DNA from: Vigna angularis
Lineage: Eukaryota; Streptophyta; Magnoliopsida; Fabales; Fabaceae
NCBI RefSeq assembly: GCF_016808095.1
Contig: NC_068971.1
Span: forward strand, 21,998,501 to 22,062,500
DNA: 64,000 nt
Reading direction: 5' to 3'
Numbering within the stretch: position 1 is the first letter of the stretch; each line of letters opens with the position of its first letter. Position numbers and translations under genes: made by a program. Shown piece after piece: positions 12,799 to 23,661 of this stretch. Below the pieces are notes generated by a model, which did not search any database, was not told where the DNA came from, and worked only from the letters and a program-made list of their open reading frames with translations.

Positions 12799-14120
12799 TG
12801 TTGATGGATTGGCAAGTGTAACAAATCTCACAAGTAATATAAAATGGTAAGACCAAGTATGGTATCCCTGAAGACTCTCGACACTAAACAGTTGTGTGAT
12901 AACTTGATTAATTAAGACTTAAATAAAACGAGATCATTGGTTTAAGATGTAAAGACAGAAAATTAAATATGAATACAAATTGATCAATAGTAGAGTAACA
13001 CAAAGATGAACGAATGTTGTTTAATATGAGATGAATATGTTGTTAGGGTTTTATTTCACCAAGTTTACTCTCATGTATATAAGAATTCTTCTTTATACAT
13101 TAATGTTAACGTCACTCACTAAATTACTTAGAACCCGATCCCTCGGCGCAATAAGCCTGCCTTAATTCCTAGTTCGTGCAATTCCTAGCGTTCCTAGAAA
13201 ATTAAGTCTGAAGATCAAGAGCTTAAGACGACCAAGTACTCATACCCTCATCCCTGAGAAATATTACCCTTGGAAGAATTCAACAAGAAACTCAATTATA
13301 AGGAACCTCCTGGCACTCATGCAATTCATAAATTGTGCTACTAAATGAGTTAAATAGAGCAAGCATTGAAACAGATGAATTCCCTAACAATTAATGAAAA
13401 AGCATATAAATTAAGAATCAATTCAAATACATGAGAGTTCACAAGGTTACATCATCTCCCAACAACAAATCGAGTTTAGTTCCCATAGACATGGAGAAAC
13501 TAGATAAATAATGGAAAAGCATGAGATAGTGTAACCCTAAAAGTAGAAAAGGAAGCTCTCGCCTCCAAATCTACCTTTAGAGAGTAGAAGAATGTGTTGT
13601 TGTGTTGCTCCAGCCAGGGATATAAAACCTAGAGCGCCTGGGTCCTCTAAATAAAGTCGGAAAAGAGTTGAAACAGGGCCCGGTCCAAAAGAGTCGAAAC
13701 AGAGCAAAAATTAGGCCTAATCCATGACGCACAACACTCAGGCTCCCCATTTAGGGTGCCCGGGCGGTGGACGTCGATTTCTGGCGCTCAAGCCTCCAAA
13801 CAGGGCGCCCAAGCCTCGCAAACTGCATTCTTGTTGACTTTTCTACACTCTGGTTGACTTTTCTGCACTTTGATTGAGTTTTGTGCACTCTGGTTGGCTT
13901 TTCTGCATTCCAACTATTTGGTACTTTAACTCTTCCTTCAAATCATTCCAATAGCCTACAAAATCAAGGGAATTTAGTGATGAAATCATCAAGTATAATC
14001 TCAACTCTCTTATTCACAAAATTAAAGCAAAAACATGAGTTAAAGCAAGTTTCTAAGTCAAAAAGGGTTCATTTAGTATCAAAATTACATCACAGATAAT
14101 GGTATTTTAAACCGTCATCA
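12799..14120 (-). repeat. right LTR (5' LTR of the minus-strand element)
   Basis: It starts TGTTGATGGATTGG and ends ACCGTCATCA. At 1322 bp it is about 100 bp longer than its partner, owing to extra sequence near 13725-13750 and a short internal repeat of 'ctctggttgacttttctgca' at 13830-13905. Confidence 0.9.
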
Positions 14121-14310
14121 CATACCGTTGAGAGTTGGAGGAGTATACAGGTATAATGAAAGCTTGACTTACTTACTATTAGGAGTTTAAACTTGTATAA
14201 AACATATAGTTGGAGGTGTAAATTCTGGCGTGGATGACTATAGTTCCCCTTCTCCCTTTTATTTCTTGACCTTTTTGGTTTAATGAACTTTAGATTAATG
14301 TAATCTGCAG

Positions 14311-14861
14311 ATTAGTAGTCGTAATTTGGATAGAGTTCGTAAATTGAAGAATGCAATGACAAGGCTGACTGCTAAAGTCCGAAAGGTATGCCAAGTTTTC
14401 ATATGAAAAATACTTATTTTCTTTTATGAAAATATATTTTGTAGCCCATTTCCCTCATTGTTGTTGATATTTTGCATTCTTTTAAGTAGAAAACAACACA
14501 TCCTTTTTCTTAAATATAATTAGTTTAATGTGATTGTAAACTGGCCTTATCTGTTTTAAGTAGAAAACAACACATCCTTTTTCTTCTTCCAGCCCCAATT
14601 TTTGTTATTTTGGTACAGGTCAGAAACGAGCTTGAACAATTGATGCATGATGATGATATGGTGGATGATGATGATGATATGGCTAACCTATACCTGTCAA
14701 GAAAAGGGGGTTCATCATCACCAGTTAGTGGATCAAGTGCTGCAAATTGGTTTGCTGCCTCCCCCACCATTGGATCAAAGATATATAGAGCCAATAGAGC
14801 AAGTCCAGCAACAGTTCGTTTAGATGAAAATGATGTGAAAGAGCTGGAAATGTTACTAGAG
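14311..14861 (+). pseudogene. captured MRS2/MGT (CorA-type) magnesium transporter fragment, two exons
   Basis: The first exon, 14311-14385 (25 codons), reads ISSRNLDRVRKLKNAMTRLT and is followed by GTATGC. The second exon, after TACAG at 14618, runs 14619-14861 and reads VRNELEQLMHDDDMVDDDDD, then ADLYLSRK-like, WFAASPTIGSKI and DENDVKELEMLLE. This is the cytosolic coiled-coil region of plant MRS2/MGT transporters, which move Mg2+ across membranes. The membrane segments and the GMN pore motif are absent. Splice signals are kept, so the piece was copied as genomic DNA. It lies inside the CACTA element and is best read as transduplicated sequence. Arg, Asp and Val changes in otherwise conserved stretches suggest drift. 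Confidence 0.85.
14480..14590. repeat. direct repeat in MRS2-fragment intron
   Basis: The phrase 'ttttaagtagaaaacaacac' plus 'atcctttttctt' occurs at about 14480 and again at about 14555, a 75-bp step. It is a local duplication just before the splice acceptor of the second captured exon. Confidence 0.85.
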
Positions 14862-15254
14862 GTTATGTTACTTGCTTCAGTTGGAAATGCATATTATGCA
14901 GTTTAAATTGTAAACTGAGATTCTCATATAAGAAGGTTGAAGACTTGGAATAAGACCCACTAATTTGCATTTTTGATATTTGGGGAATTTAGAGAGGAGG
15001 GGAGATGATTTGTACCAATAGTGAACATTTTTTTTAATCTTTCGGGCCCACTTGATTTGTTTGAAGAGGTTTGCTTATATTTATGTACAAATAATATATT
15101 AAATATTGTTAGACATTTTAATGTATGAAATAATTTCATTTTATTTATTGATTATAATACAGGTTATATTGATTATAAATTGATTAGATAAAAAGATAAT
15201 ACCAGGAAATTTGATTGGATGTCAAAATGTAAGCATGATTTTTTTTTTAAAAAA

Positions 15255-15445
15255 ACAACCTTTTATGACGTACATGATAATGTATGTTATAATATGTTAA
15301 TTATGATATTATGATAGGTAAAAAGAACTACGTCATAATATGTTGAATCTATTATAACGTACTTTTTTGCTACGTTATAAAATGTGCATACCTATTATAA
15401 CGCCCAGAACTATGTCCTCAGTTTGTACGTCATAATAGGTCATTT
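15255..15445. repeat. CACTA right subterminal repeats
   Basis: Multiple copies of the acgtNataat core in both orientations occur near 15267, 15328, 15350, 15370 and 15428. They mirror the left subterminal region. Confidence 0.75.
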
Positions 15446-15456
15446 TTGTACTAGTG

Positions 15457-15561
15457 AGGGATTGGGTTAGGTTGAACATTGTTTTCATTTAATTCTTCTT
15501 CTGCTTTGTGATGTTGTTGATCAAATTCAATATCATCGAAAGATGTATTTATATGTTACAT
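15457..15561 (-). pseudogene. FAR1-related gene, N-terminal coding segment beyond the CACTA insertion
   Basis: The minus strand from about 15555 down to 15457 reads HINTSFDDIEFDQQ, then HKAEEELNENNVQPNPIP, and reaches the CACTA junction. Without the element and one AGG copy it continues in frame into PSTVGMVFETVNEV at 3965 and below. The nearest upstream ATG (15561-15559) is followed at once by TAA, so this copy of the 5' exon lacks a usable start at that site. Confidence 0.75.
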
Positions 15562-16372
15562 GTCCCTGCTTTTCCTACATTAATTCAATAGAAGAATTAT
15601 TACTACTTGCTGAACTAATTAATATCATCCTTGATATTGAACTTAATCAATTTGTAGATGTATGTAACCAGTTTAAGAAATAAACATATATGAATGAGCA
15701 AATAATCACTTACTGCACCATTAAATATTTTTCATCAAATTCAATATCATCCAAACATGTATTTATATGCTCCATCTACTTGGTTTTCCAACATTAATTG
15801 AATACAAGAATTATTACTACTTACTGGAGTAATTAATATCACCCTTGATATTCAGCTTAATCAATTTTGTAGATGTACATAACCAGTTTAAGAAATAACT
15901 ACATACGAATGAGCAAATAACCACTTACTACACCATTAAATGTTGTTCATGAAATTCAATATCATCCAAAGATGTATTTATATGCTCCATCTACCTGCTT
16001 TTCGTACATTAGTTCAATACAAGAATTATTACTACTTACTGGACTAATTAAGATCATCCTTCATATTCAACTTAATCAATTTTGTAGATGTACATAACCA
16101 GTTTAAAAAATAACCACATATGATTGAACAAAAAACTACTTACTGCACCATTAAATGTTGTTCATCAAATTGAATATCATCCAAAGATGTATTTATATGG
16201 TCCATCTACCTGTTTTTCCTACATTAATCAATACAAGAATTATTACTACTTACTTGACTAATTAATATCATCCTTCATATGTATTGAGTCAATTTTGTAG
16301 ATGTACATAACCAGTTTAGGAAATAACCACATACGAATGAGCAAATAACCTTTACTACACCATTAAATGTGT
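15505..16372 (-). repeat. four tandem copies (214-215 bp) of the FAR1-like 5' exon and flanks
   Basis: The landmark 'caaattcaatatcat' occurs at 15521, 15735, 15950 and 16165, steps of 214, 215 and 215. On the minus strand, copies 2-4 each hold an ATG (15775, 15990, 16205), an open stretch reading M-(E/D)-H-I-N-T-(S/C)-L-D-D-I-E-F, and a GTAAGT splice-donor-like site after about 20 codons. The copy nearest the gene body has ATG-TAA instead and runs straight into coding sequence without the donor. The array is therefore a series of repeated first exons, not a simple satellite. Confidence 0.85.
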
Positions 16373-16909
16373 TGAAACATATACTATGGAATGAATTGTC
16401 TCACACTTAACACATTGAATTAAAATGGGGTATAAATTGAAATAATGCACTGAGAAGAAGATGACAAATACAAGGAAGATGACAAATATAAATCCTAGCA
16501 ATAAATAACGTCAACAACCTTCTGGGCAATACAAAAATTTATTTTTTGCACAAAAAAAGTTGTAATAAGTCACCTATTTAATAAAACTACAGTGGTTGTT
16601 GATAGTGATATACTTCAATAAATGACTTTGAGCACTCTGTTCACTGATTTTGTCTTCTACCAATTTTAGGGTTTATGGTTTCATAATTAGTTCATTGTGT
16701 TCGAAACAACATTGTCCCTACCTTTCATTCCAATCCAAACATGAAAAAGTGTGTGGGTCATTAAGTTTTGGCAGAGGCATTAAATGGAGTGGTCATTCCA
16801 TGACTGCTATCACAAGCAATCACAATTAATGCTTAATAGGGCATATTCGTAATTGCATATTTGCCTTATTAAAAGTTCTCATGTTGTAGGCAGACCAAAC
16901 ATTTCTCTA
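16373..16909. other. intergenic, nothing recognised
   Basis: An AT-rich stretch upstream (minus-strand sense) of the FAR1-like 5' exon array. No ORF, LTR or clear repeat is visible. Confidence 0.5.
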
Positions 16910-17830
16910 CAAGGGAGGCACTTGTATCCGCGTTTTTAAGGCATGCCCAATGTTTAGGTTACATTTCCTTCACACACAACCAATTCTTTGCTTAGCTAAG
17001 ACATCGATTTAGTTTGTTTATGTTCACTTCGCCTTCATTTTTTCTTGGCTTAATACCATTATTGGTCCCAATTTTTTTTGGCTAAGTTCGAACGGTCAAA
17101 TGATGATATAGGAAAGACTGAACGATGTTGGTAATGACCAAACAATTATGGTGACTAAATGATGATGGTGACTGAACGGTTATTGGACCAAATGATGTTG
17201 GTGACCGAACGGTTTGCTGACTAAATGATGTTGGTAATGACTGAACGGTTTGTTGACTGAATAGTGATGGTGACCGAATGGTTTGCTGACTAAATGGTGT
17301 TTTTGACCGAACGGTAAGGTTGCACGGAGTTAGAAGAAACAGGATTCAACCTGTGGCAAGAAAGAACCATCAACGATTTAAACGACGTTTGCAAAAAGAA
17401 CTAAATTGAACACAAATTACGATCTTTAGGACTACATTGAACAAAAAAAATAAATGGGGACCATTTCGAACTTAACCAACAAAAATTGGGACCAATAATA
17501 GTATTAAGCATTTTTCCTTTTTGTGAGGAACAATAGAGAGCTTGGCACTTGTATCTGCGGTCTTTAGGTATGCTTTAATGTTTAGGTTACATTTCCTGCA
17601 CACACAACCGATTCTTTTCTTAGCTAAGACATTGATTTAGTTTGTTTATGTTCACTTCCTCTTCATTTTTTCTTTTTATCAAGAACAAAGAGGGGTTAGC
17701 ACTTCTATCCGTAGTTTTAAGGTATGCACAATGTTTAGGTTACATTTCCTTCACACTCAACTAATACTTTGCTTAGCTAAGACATAGTTTTAGTTTGTTT
17801 AAGTTCACTTCCTCTTCATTTTTTCTTTTT
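16910..17830. repeat. about 160-bp tandem triplication interrupted by a MITE
   Basis: Blocks containing 'tgtttaggttacatttcc' and 'cttagctaagacat' start at about 16917, 17538 and 17696. Copies 2 and 3 are adjacent at about 160 bp spacing. Copies 1 and 2 are separated by the inserted 463-bp element, so the array existed before that insertion. Confidence 0.85.
17047..17509. mobile_element. Mutator-like MITE, 463 bp
   Basis: The left end GGCTTAATACCATTATTGGT pairs with the right end (reverse complement GCTTAATACTATTATTGGTC), giving inverted repeats of about 45 bp. Flanks are ATTTTTTCTT (17037-17046) and ATTTTTCCTT (17510-17519), a 9/10 match of Mutator-type length. The interior (17095-17320) is an array of degenerate 'gactgaacggtttg'-like units. 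No coding sequence. Its ends resemble those of the larger element at 44119-45246. Confidence 0.82.
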
Positions 17831-17870
17831 ATCAACAAGAGAGAGCATAATCCATTTTCTTAAACTAAAT

Positions 17871-18642
17871 CTAATTCAACATTTTAAAACCAAGGAAACT
17901 ATGGATAAAATATAAAAACAAGGAAACAAACATGACTTGTGTATCCAGACGTGATGAACTTGAGCTTATGTTGCTTTGGTAGAATGATGGCTTGATACCT
18001 GCTAGATCTTCTAGTGGTCCTTCAGGAAAAGATTTGCCATTTTTTGGCTTGGTTTTTGCACGAGAGGGGATTTCCAAATCGGGAGGTACTTTTCTTGTAA
18101 GCATGTTTGAGCTTAAATCCATCTTTCGAAGAACTTGAAGTTGTCCAAGTGAGCTAGGACGGTTCCCTTCAAACTGATTCCAACTGAGGTCTAAAATGGC
18201 AATACTTTTCAAATCTTCAATTTCCTTGGGGATTTCACCATTGAAGTTATTATAACTCAAGTTAAGTTTCTCCAAACTCACCAAACCACCAATTTCTCTT
18301 GGAATGTTTCCTTGGGAGTTGTTCTAAGACAGGCTCAGAACTCTAAGACTAGTAACACCACCCCAAAATTGGAGGTATTTCTCCAAAGAGTGTTGGATTA
18401 GACTGCAAAGCTAGGTGTTCTAAGGTAGAAAAAGGGCCGAAGAGAGTTGAAGATAGATTGACGGGTGAAGCAACAAAACTGTTAAAAATTAAAATCGTTT
18501 TCAAATAAGTGAGTTTGAGTAAGGAGTTAGAAAGGTAAGCAGAAAACTTGCAAGGTTGAGGGTGTGCTTGGGTGCCGTCAGGGTCATCTAGAAGAGCATC
18601 CATCACTTCAAACAAACCTAACAACTCTTCTTCCATTAACAT
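17871..18642 (-). pseudogene. LRR protein gene, PII-2-like, internally deleted
   Basis: The minus strand opens with MLMEEELLGLFEVMDALLDD then AHPQPC. This is the N-terminus of the plant LRR family that includes Piriformospora indica-insensitive protein 2. It jumps directly to a later PC-containing segment (KFSAYLSNSLLKLTYLKTI), skipping about 50-60 residues expected in the family. LRRs follow: STLEHLALQSNPTLFGEIPP; after a stop and frame change near 18330, NLSYNNFNGEIPKEI, ILDLSWNQFEGNRPSSLGQ and KMDLSSNMLTRKVPPDL. It then leaps to a C-terminal EIPSRAKTKPKNGKSF tail with a hydrophobic end (VMFVSLFLYFIHSFLG). Several repeats are missing and the frame is broken, so it is a pseudogene. Functional relatives are extracellular or membrane-anchored. 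Confidence 0.8.
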
Positions 18643-18649
18643 TTATTCA

Positions 18650-19858
18650 CCATGTACACAAGCAAACAAAAGGAACACAACAAGGAGAAGAGACGGAGAG
18701 GCCATTTGAAACTATATGTGATGTAAGGGGCACTACAAGGTCAGGTAGAGAGAAACACAAAAACTGGAGGCAAATGAAAGGCAAGAGACACTTCCTCTAT
18801 ATGAGGTTACTTGAATAGTGTTCATAACAAAGGGGAAGAATGTAAAGGGGATTCTAGGGATCTCATTTTTTATGTGTCAGCAACCAAGACTACAAAGAAA
18901 AAGCCAATACTTGTTGTCTCCCTTAGGTTCCCAAATTTGCATTTGTGAGTATGACAATGTTAGTTTACATGGAAAAGGGATTGAACGGGACAGACAAATC
19001 AGTTACTATAAAAGGTAATATACATTTCTAGAACAATTTAATGGTTAATGCATAAAAATGAGACCATTGTGTAAGCCTGCAACAAAAAAAAAGTAAAGTA
19101 AAAAGAGATGAACAACAACTCAGACTCATAACCTACATTCTTTGTTTGTTCAATCAATCAACTTATGCAAGGAAAAACCTTTTTCAAATTTTGAACCACC
19201 CAAACAATAAAAGTTTTTTCTTTGCCCAATTAACTGCTATTTTTTATCCTTCTCTCATTGGACCATGTGATACATTTGGAAACATGTGTTTGGCTCACAC
19301 ATCAGAATTTTAATTGAAGAACGTTGAGGTAATGCTTACTTCAGAAGTTGATGTAATTAACTTATTATTTGTCTTTAGGACTATGATCACCAATGAGCAC
19401 TAAAAGGTTTGAGATATCAGGCAGTAGAATACAACAACAATATTGAGAGAAAGAATGAAGTGATATCACATACAACCTGTCTACACATAGCAAAAAATAA
19501 ATGGGTCCATGACTTAAGAGAAAAATGGAACCTAAAAAGTATTTGTATCTTCCTCTTTTGAATCAAAACCAGGAAAAGGCAAACCAATCACCAAAGCTAA
19601 TACAAATGGGTGATGAAGAGCACAAAAATTAGCATTCCATTTGCGGCTCAAAGCACCAATCACTAAAGAAATTGCTTGACCAAAACAACTACTCAAAATG
19701 GTTAAACTAGGAGAGAGAAAAATAGAAAACCCCTACCTCAAAGTCACTTACGACATACGCGATAAAAATTGAAACGCCCACGGATGATGCAAAACCCCTA
19801 TACTTCACAGGTGGCACAAAGATGCAAAACCCTCAACTTTACCGCCACCGGAAACCTA
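18650..19858. other. intergenic, nothing recognised
   Basis: Short ORFs at 18564-19018 show no recognisable domain. The segment 19730-19858 is pyrimidine/purine-mixed sequence with repeated 'gatgcaaaaccc' and continues on the far side of the gypsy element at 22562, as expected for an insertion site. Confidence 0.45.
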
Positions 19859-19863
19859 CACAA

Positions 19864-22561
19864 TGTTGGACGATACAATACAATCGACAAGTGTACTGAA
19901 TCGTTTCAAGTAATATAAAATGGTAAGACCAAATATCATTTTCCCAAGAGACTTGTAATACTAAAGAATTGTGTGATTAACAACTTATCTAGACTGAAGA
20001 ACATAACATCAATTTATAAACAAGTGCAAAAAATAAATTTACACATAATTACAAGGTTGAACTTTGGTAGTGAAGACACTTAGACATGGAATAGACTAGA
20101 AATTATGTGAATTGACATTGCTAAGGTTAGTTTTCACCTATTCCACTCTTGTGCTTACCCAATTTTTTATATCTAACCCTCATTCACACTTAAATAAATC
20201 CAGAATATCATGTTTGCATCATAGAAACTTGTCTAAACCATAGGCGTTTGAGCGCCACTCGACACTTTAGGTGCAGGAGGGCCAATGTGCAGGTCGCGCT
20301 TGGGCACCCCGCAACAGGGGGCGCTTGAGCGCCATATCAAATTTCTGCATAATGCAGATTTTTGCGAAATTGGCTACTCACTTTTTGATTTTTTATTCTT
20401 GACACTTTTTCAATGCACTTACACACAAAACAAGCTAAAACTAACCTAATACACTTATACAAACCACAAAAGAAACATTACAACTCAAAAATCACAAAAA
20501 TGCAACAAAACTCAAGCATGCAAAACATAAGTCAATAATGCAAATGACACAAAACCACACAAACACAAATAAAAAGGGTAAGAAAATTGGGTTGCCTCCC
20601 AAAAGCGCTTGTTTAACTTCATTAGCTTGACGGATTACTCAATGAAGTGCAGATGTTGTTGTTGATGTGCTCCTTTCACCATCTCTTCTTGAATCACTTT
20701 CTAGCAACCAAATCAACTCTCATAGTTTAAAATTCTTCATCTTAGCACTTCCACTACCTTGATATCTTTAAATACTCAATCCTCTTGATCAACTTTGGCT
20801 TGCTAGGCTTGAGTTCTTTGTCTCCCATCAAAGAGTGGTGGTGACTAAGCTTTCTCTTTTGCTTCTCCTTTTCTTCTTTCACTTAGCACTTGGAACATCT
20901 TCAAGGAAGGGAGAATTTGGGGCTGATTGTTGTGCTCAAGCTTATTGTCCCCTTTTGGCATCATGATTCCTTCAATCTCATAGCAAACATGGAGAATTTG
21001 AGGCTGCAGTCCTCTTTCTATGAAATTGCCCTACATCAACTTGGAGACAACTAAACTAGAGACACAAATTAGCCCAAGTAAAACAGAAAATTATATTTAC
21101 AATAAAAGAGTTAGCTTTATAAACAAATCAAGTCTAAACAAGTTAGAAACCTCACAAAAGTCTAGTATTGACACGAGTCCCCGGCAACGCCACCAAAAAC
21201 TTGTTGGCCGATACAATATAATTGGAAAGTGTACTGAATCATTTCAACTAATATAAAATGGTAAGATCAAGTATCGTTTTCCCAAGAGACTCGTAATACT
21301 AAAGAATTGTGCGATTAGCAACTCATCTAGACTCAAGAACATAACATCAATTTACAAATAAGTGCAAAAAGATAAATTTACACATAATTACAATGTTGGA
21401 CTTTGGTAGTGAAGACACTTAGACATGGACTAGACTAGAAATGGTGTGAATTGACATTGCTAAGGTTAGTTTTCACTTATTTCACTCTTGTGCTTACCCA
21501 ATTTCATCTCCTCTCCATCAATTAACTAAAATCAACCAACAAATTTACTCAATTCCCAATTCTTTAAGTGAAAGAGCTTTTCCCTATTAAACCACAATTC
21601 CTTAGAAAATCTAAAAAGGAAACCCATATTAAAGAGTTAGGATTTTAAGACAACAAGTAAATCATCTTCCAATGAACTATAAAGATTCTTGTTTCAGTTC
21701 TAAATCATACAAAGTATGTTTCCATACCCATGAATCAAAGATCAAGCCATGAACATTCCTATTACATGCAAGCTTTAAGATTGGAAACAAGAATACTAAC
21801 AATTGATAGCAAAAACACACACACGCGCATCTATTACACAAGAGTTTAAAGGCTACAACAATCCCTAACAAGATGAATCTGGTTCTCCACTTCCATGGAG
21901 AACCTTAAGCTTACAAACATGGTGGATGGAAGAAGAAGGAGACCCAAAGAGGACAAATTGATGTTCCCACATGCCCCAAGCGACCTCCATGAGCTCCTGA
22001 AGTGAAGTTGTGCCTCCACACCTTCATCCTTGAGCTTTGGGAGCATTTCCCCTTCCAAAACTACTTATTTTCTTCGTTTTTGGGCAATTTAATGAGCTTT
22101 GGAAAAAGTCAACTCGCTCGAGCGAATTGGTCAACTCCCTTCAGTGAAAGTCAATGCATGAACTGTATCCGGTCAATGCGTGAACCGTGTCAGTCAACGC
22201 ATGAACAGTGTCGGTCAACGGATGAACAGTGCCGGTTAATGGATGAATAATGTCGGTCACGGATGAATAGTGCTGCTCAGTGCCAAACTTCAGTGTTGGA
22301 GTCTTAATGCTCTGAGCGCATCTCTCGGCAAATCCAATGCTCAACGCTAGCTTTGGCGCTCAGCACTAGGCTTTCTGCTTTCTGATTCCTTTGTTTCTTC
22401 TCCAATCCTTATTCTTCTGCAAAATAAACACACAAAGACAGTTAAACTAATCTATGAACAATAAAATACAATTTTTACATCTTTCCGTGAGACTTATTAT
22501 ACAAACACATGAAAAAGAGATTAAAATAAGTGTGAATATAAGGTAAATATCACACTTATCA
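19864..22561 (-). mobile_element. Ty3/gypsy LTR retrotransposon remnant, internally deleted (2698 bp)
   Basis: The left LTR begins TGTTGGACGATACAATA at 19864; the right LTR (21202-22561) begins TGTTGGCCGATACAATA and ends CACTTATCA. CACAA flanks both sides (19859-19863 and 22562-22566). The minus strand beside the right LTR reads TTTTTGGTGGCGTTGCCGGG, a primer-binding site of the same tRNA-Asp-like type as the element at 8244. The left LTR matches the right for only about 300 bp. The internal region is under 1 kb, with a 'gggttgcctcccaaaagcgc' segment also present in the first element at about 11440. No protease, reverse transcriptase or integrase survives. Confidence 0.85.
22140..22272. repeat. 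about 21-bp tandem repeat in the right LTR
   Basis: Units of the form 'cggtcaacggatgaacagtg' recur six or so times between 22170 and 22270 with one or two changes each. This looks like an LTR-internal minisatellite. Confidence 0.8.
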
Positions 22562-22566
22562 CACAA

Positions 22567-23075
22567 CCACCGATTGGGAGCGGCACAATGATGCTAAACC
22601 TTGATATCCACCAAAAACCTCCACAACCACCGACTAAACCACCTTGAAAACACAAATGGGAATCAAGGACGCCAATAAAAAACGATGAAGAACATGCGAG
22701 AAAGAAAACCTAAATGGGATTTTGGAATAAGAATCGAAAAAGACCGAAACCTAAATTTTCATTTTTCCCCTTTTACTCTCACTCACTCTACAAATTTTTT
22801 TTCAAAAATGACGTGGAGTGTGTCAAAATGTAAACTCTACGGTGTCAATGTATTATCACCCATATCTAAAATCAGCTTTACGTGTTTACCAACTCTCATG
22901 TTATGTTGACGTGGCAGAGCAAAGATTGAAGTCATTTACTATATATTTACTGCTTACCTGTATTGCTTCCAAAGAGGATTTCCGGAACATCTGCAATGAC
23001 TGCTGGTTTGGTACATCAATATATTAATGAGGTATAATTTACATTAGTAAATTACTTGTTGTATTGATCTCTTAC
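22567..23075. other. intergenic, nothing recognised
   Basis: The right flank of the gypsy insertion begins 'ccaccgattgggagcggcac', similar in style to the left flank at 19830. The short ORFs at 22685-23027 have no recognisable content. Confidence 0.4.
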
Positions 23076-23078
23076 GCA

Positions 23079-23117
23079 TTGTTCGCTTGAACAGATTTTA
23101 CTGTTCAGAAGCGAATG
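23079..23117. repeat. short near-perfect inverted repeat (hairpin)
   Basis: TTCGCTTGAACAG is followed six bases later by CTGTTCAGAAGCGAA, able to form a 12-13 bp stem. It could be a remnant of a small inverted-repeat element; no flanking duplication was identified. Confidence 0.5.
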
Positions 23118-23661
23118 CTAGCGATGATTTGAGAATCCAGTCGTGTTCGGATGAGAGGAAGCATGAGGAAATGTGAGCGATGATTTGCAGGATACCATGT
23201 GTTTTCATCACCCACGACTTTGAAGAGATTTGGAGGGATTGTGACTGAAATGTCACATGTACCCTCAACCTATTATACATTTCCCTGTATATATATCAGC
23301 TTTTAACACAAAAAATTGATTTGCAAATGTACAGAACCGATTCCAACAATCGAAAAATATTTGAAGCTTTCTGTGCATTTGTTGCTTTTGCAGTGCTTGC
23401 AGCCCTATCTTCATGTTGAGGAGAGGTTGATGGATGAAGATGAAGAAAGCTTCAAGCAGCGGTTGAAGCAGCGGTTGAAGAAGAGTTTGATTTTCTTCAG
23501 GGGCGTGTATTCGGTTCCACAAATGGGGTATCTGGTTCCAGTGCAGAGAAGAAAATCCACATCTTGTTGTATTCGGTTCCATCTCAAGCGTATCCGATTC
23601 CACTGCTTTGAACAAATTATACACAATGCGTATTAAATTCCATAGCGTGTTGTATTCGGTC

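Larger units (their letters stand above)
8244..14120 (-). mobile_element. Ty3/gypsy LTR retrotransposon, gag-protease only (5877 bp)
   Basis: Two long LTRs (8244-9461 and 12799-14120) are flanked by CATAC at 8239-8243 and 14121-14125. The element points left. Beside the right LTR the minus strand reads TTTTTGGCGTCGTTG, a primer-binding site of the tRNA-Asp-like type. Beside the left LTR it reads AAGTTTGGGGTTG, a polypurine tract. The internal 3.3 kb holds a decayed gag (11855-12685), a retropepsin-like segment (11552-11788) and nothing resembling reverse transcriptase or integrase, so it is non-autonomous. Target duplications and both LTRs survive, and it sits inside the older CACTA element. 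Confidence 0.9.
3966..15456. mobile_element. CACTA (En/Spm) DNA transposon, complete ends, 11,491 bp, non-autonomous
   Basis: The left end reads CACTAATAGAAAAATACC; the reverse complement of the right end (15438-15456) reads CACTAGTACAAAAATGACC. The inverted repeats agree as CACTANTANAAAAATNACC, and AGG duplications flank both sides. Subterminal regions (3990-4225 and 15255-15445) are dense in an ACGTNATAAT-like motif: direct repeats on the left, the opposite orientation on the right. These are expected transposase-binding sites. No transposase gene is visible, so any movement needed a partner element. About 3 kb is CACTA-specific or captured DNA (4260-5110, 7699-8243, 14126-14900); the rest is a solo LTR and a Ty3/gypsy element inserted later. 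Confidence 0.93.

Noticed and set aside
23411..23626. Minus-strand ORFs 23265-23626 as genes
   Set aside because: Derived from a plus-strand repeat of 'ttcggttcca'-like phrases; no domain and no splice context.
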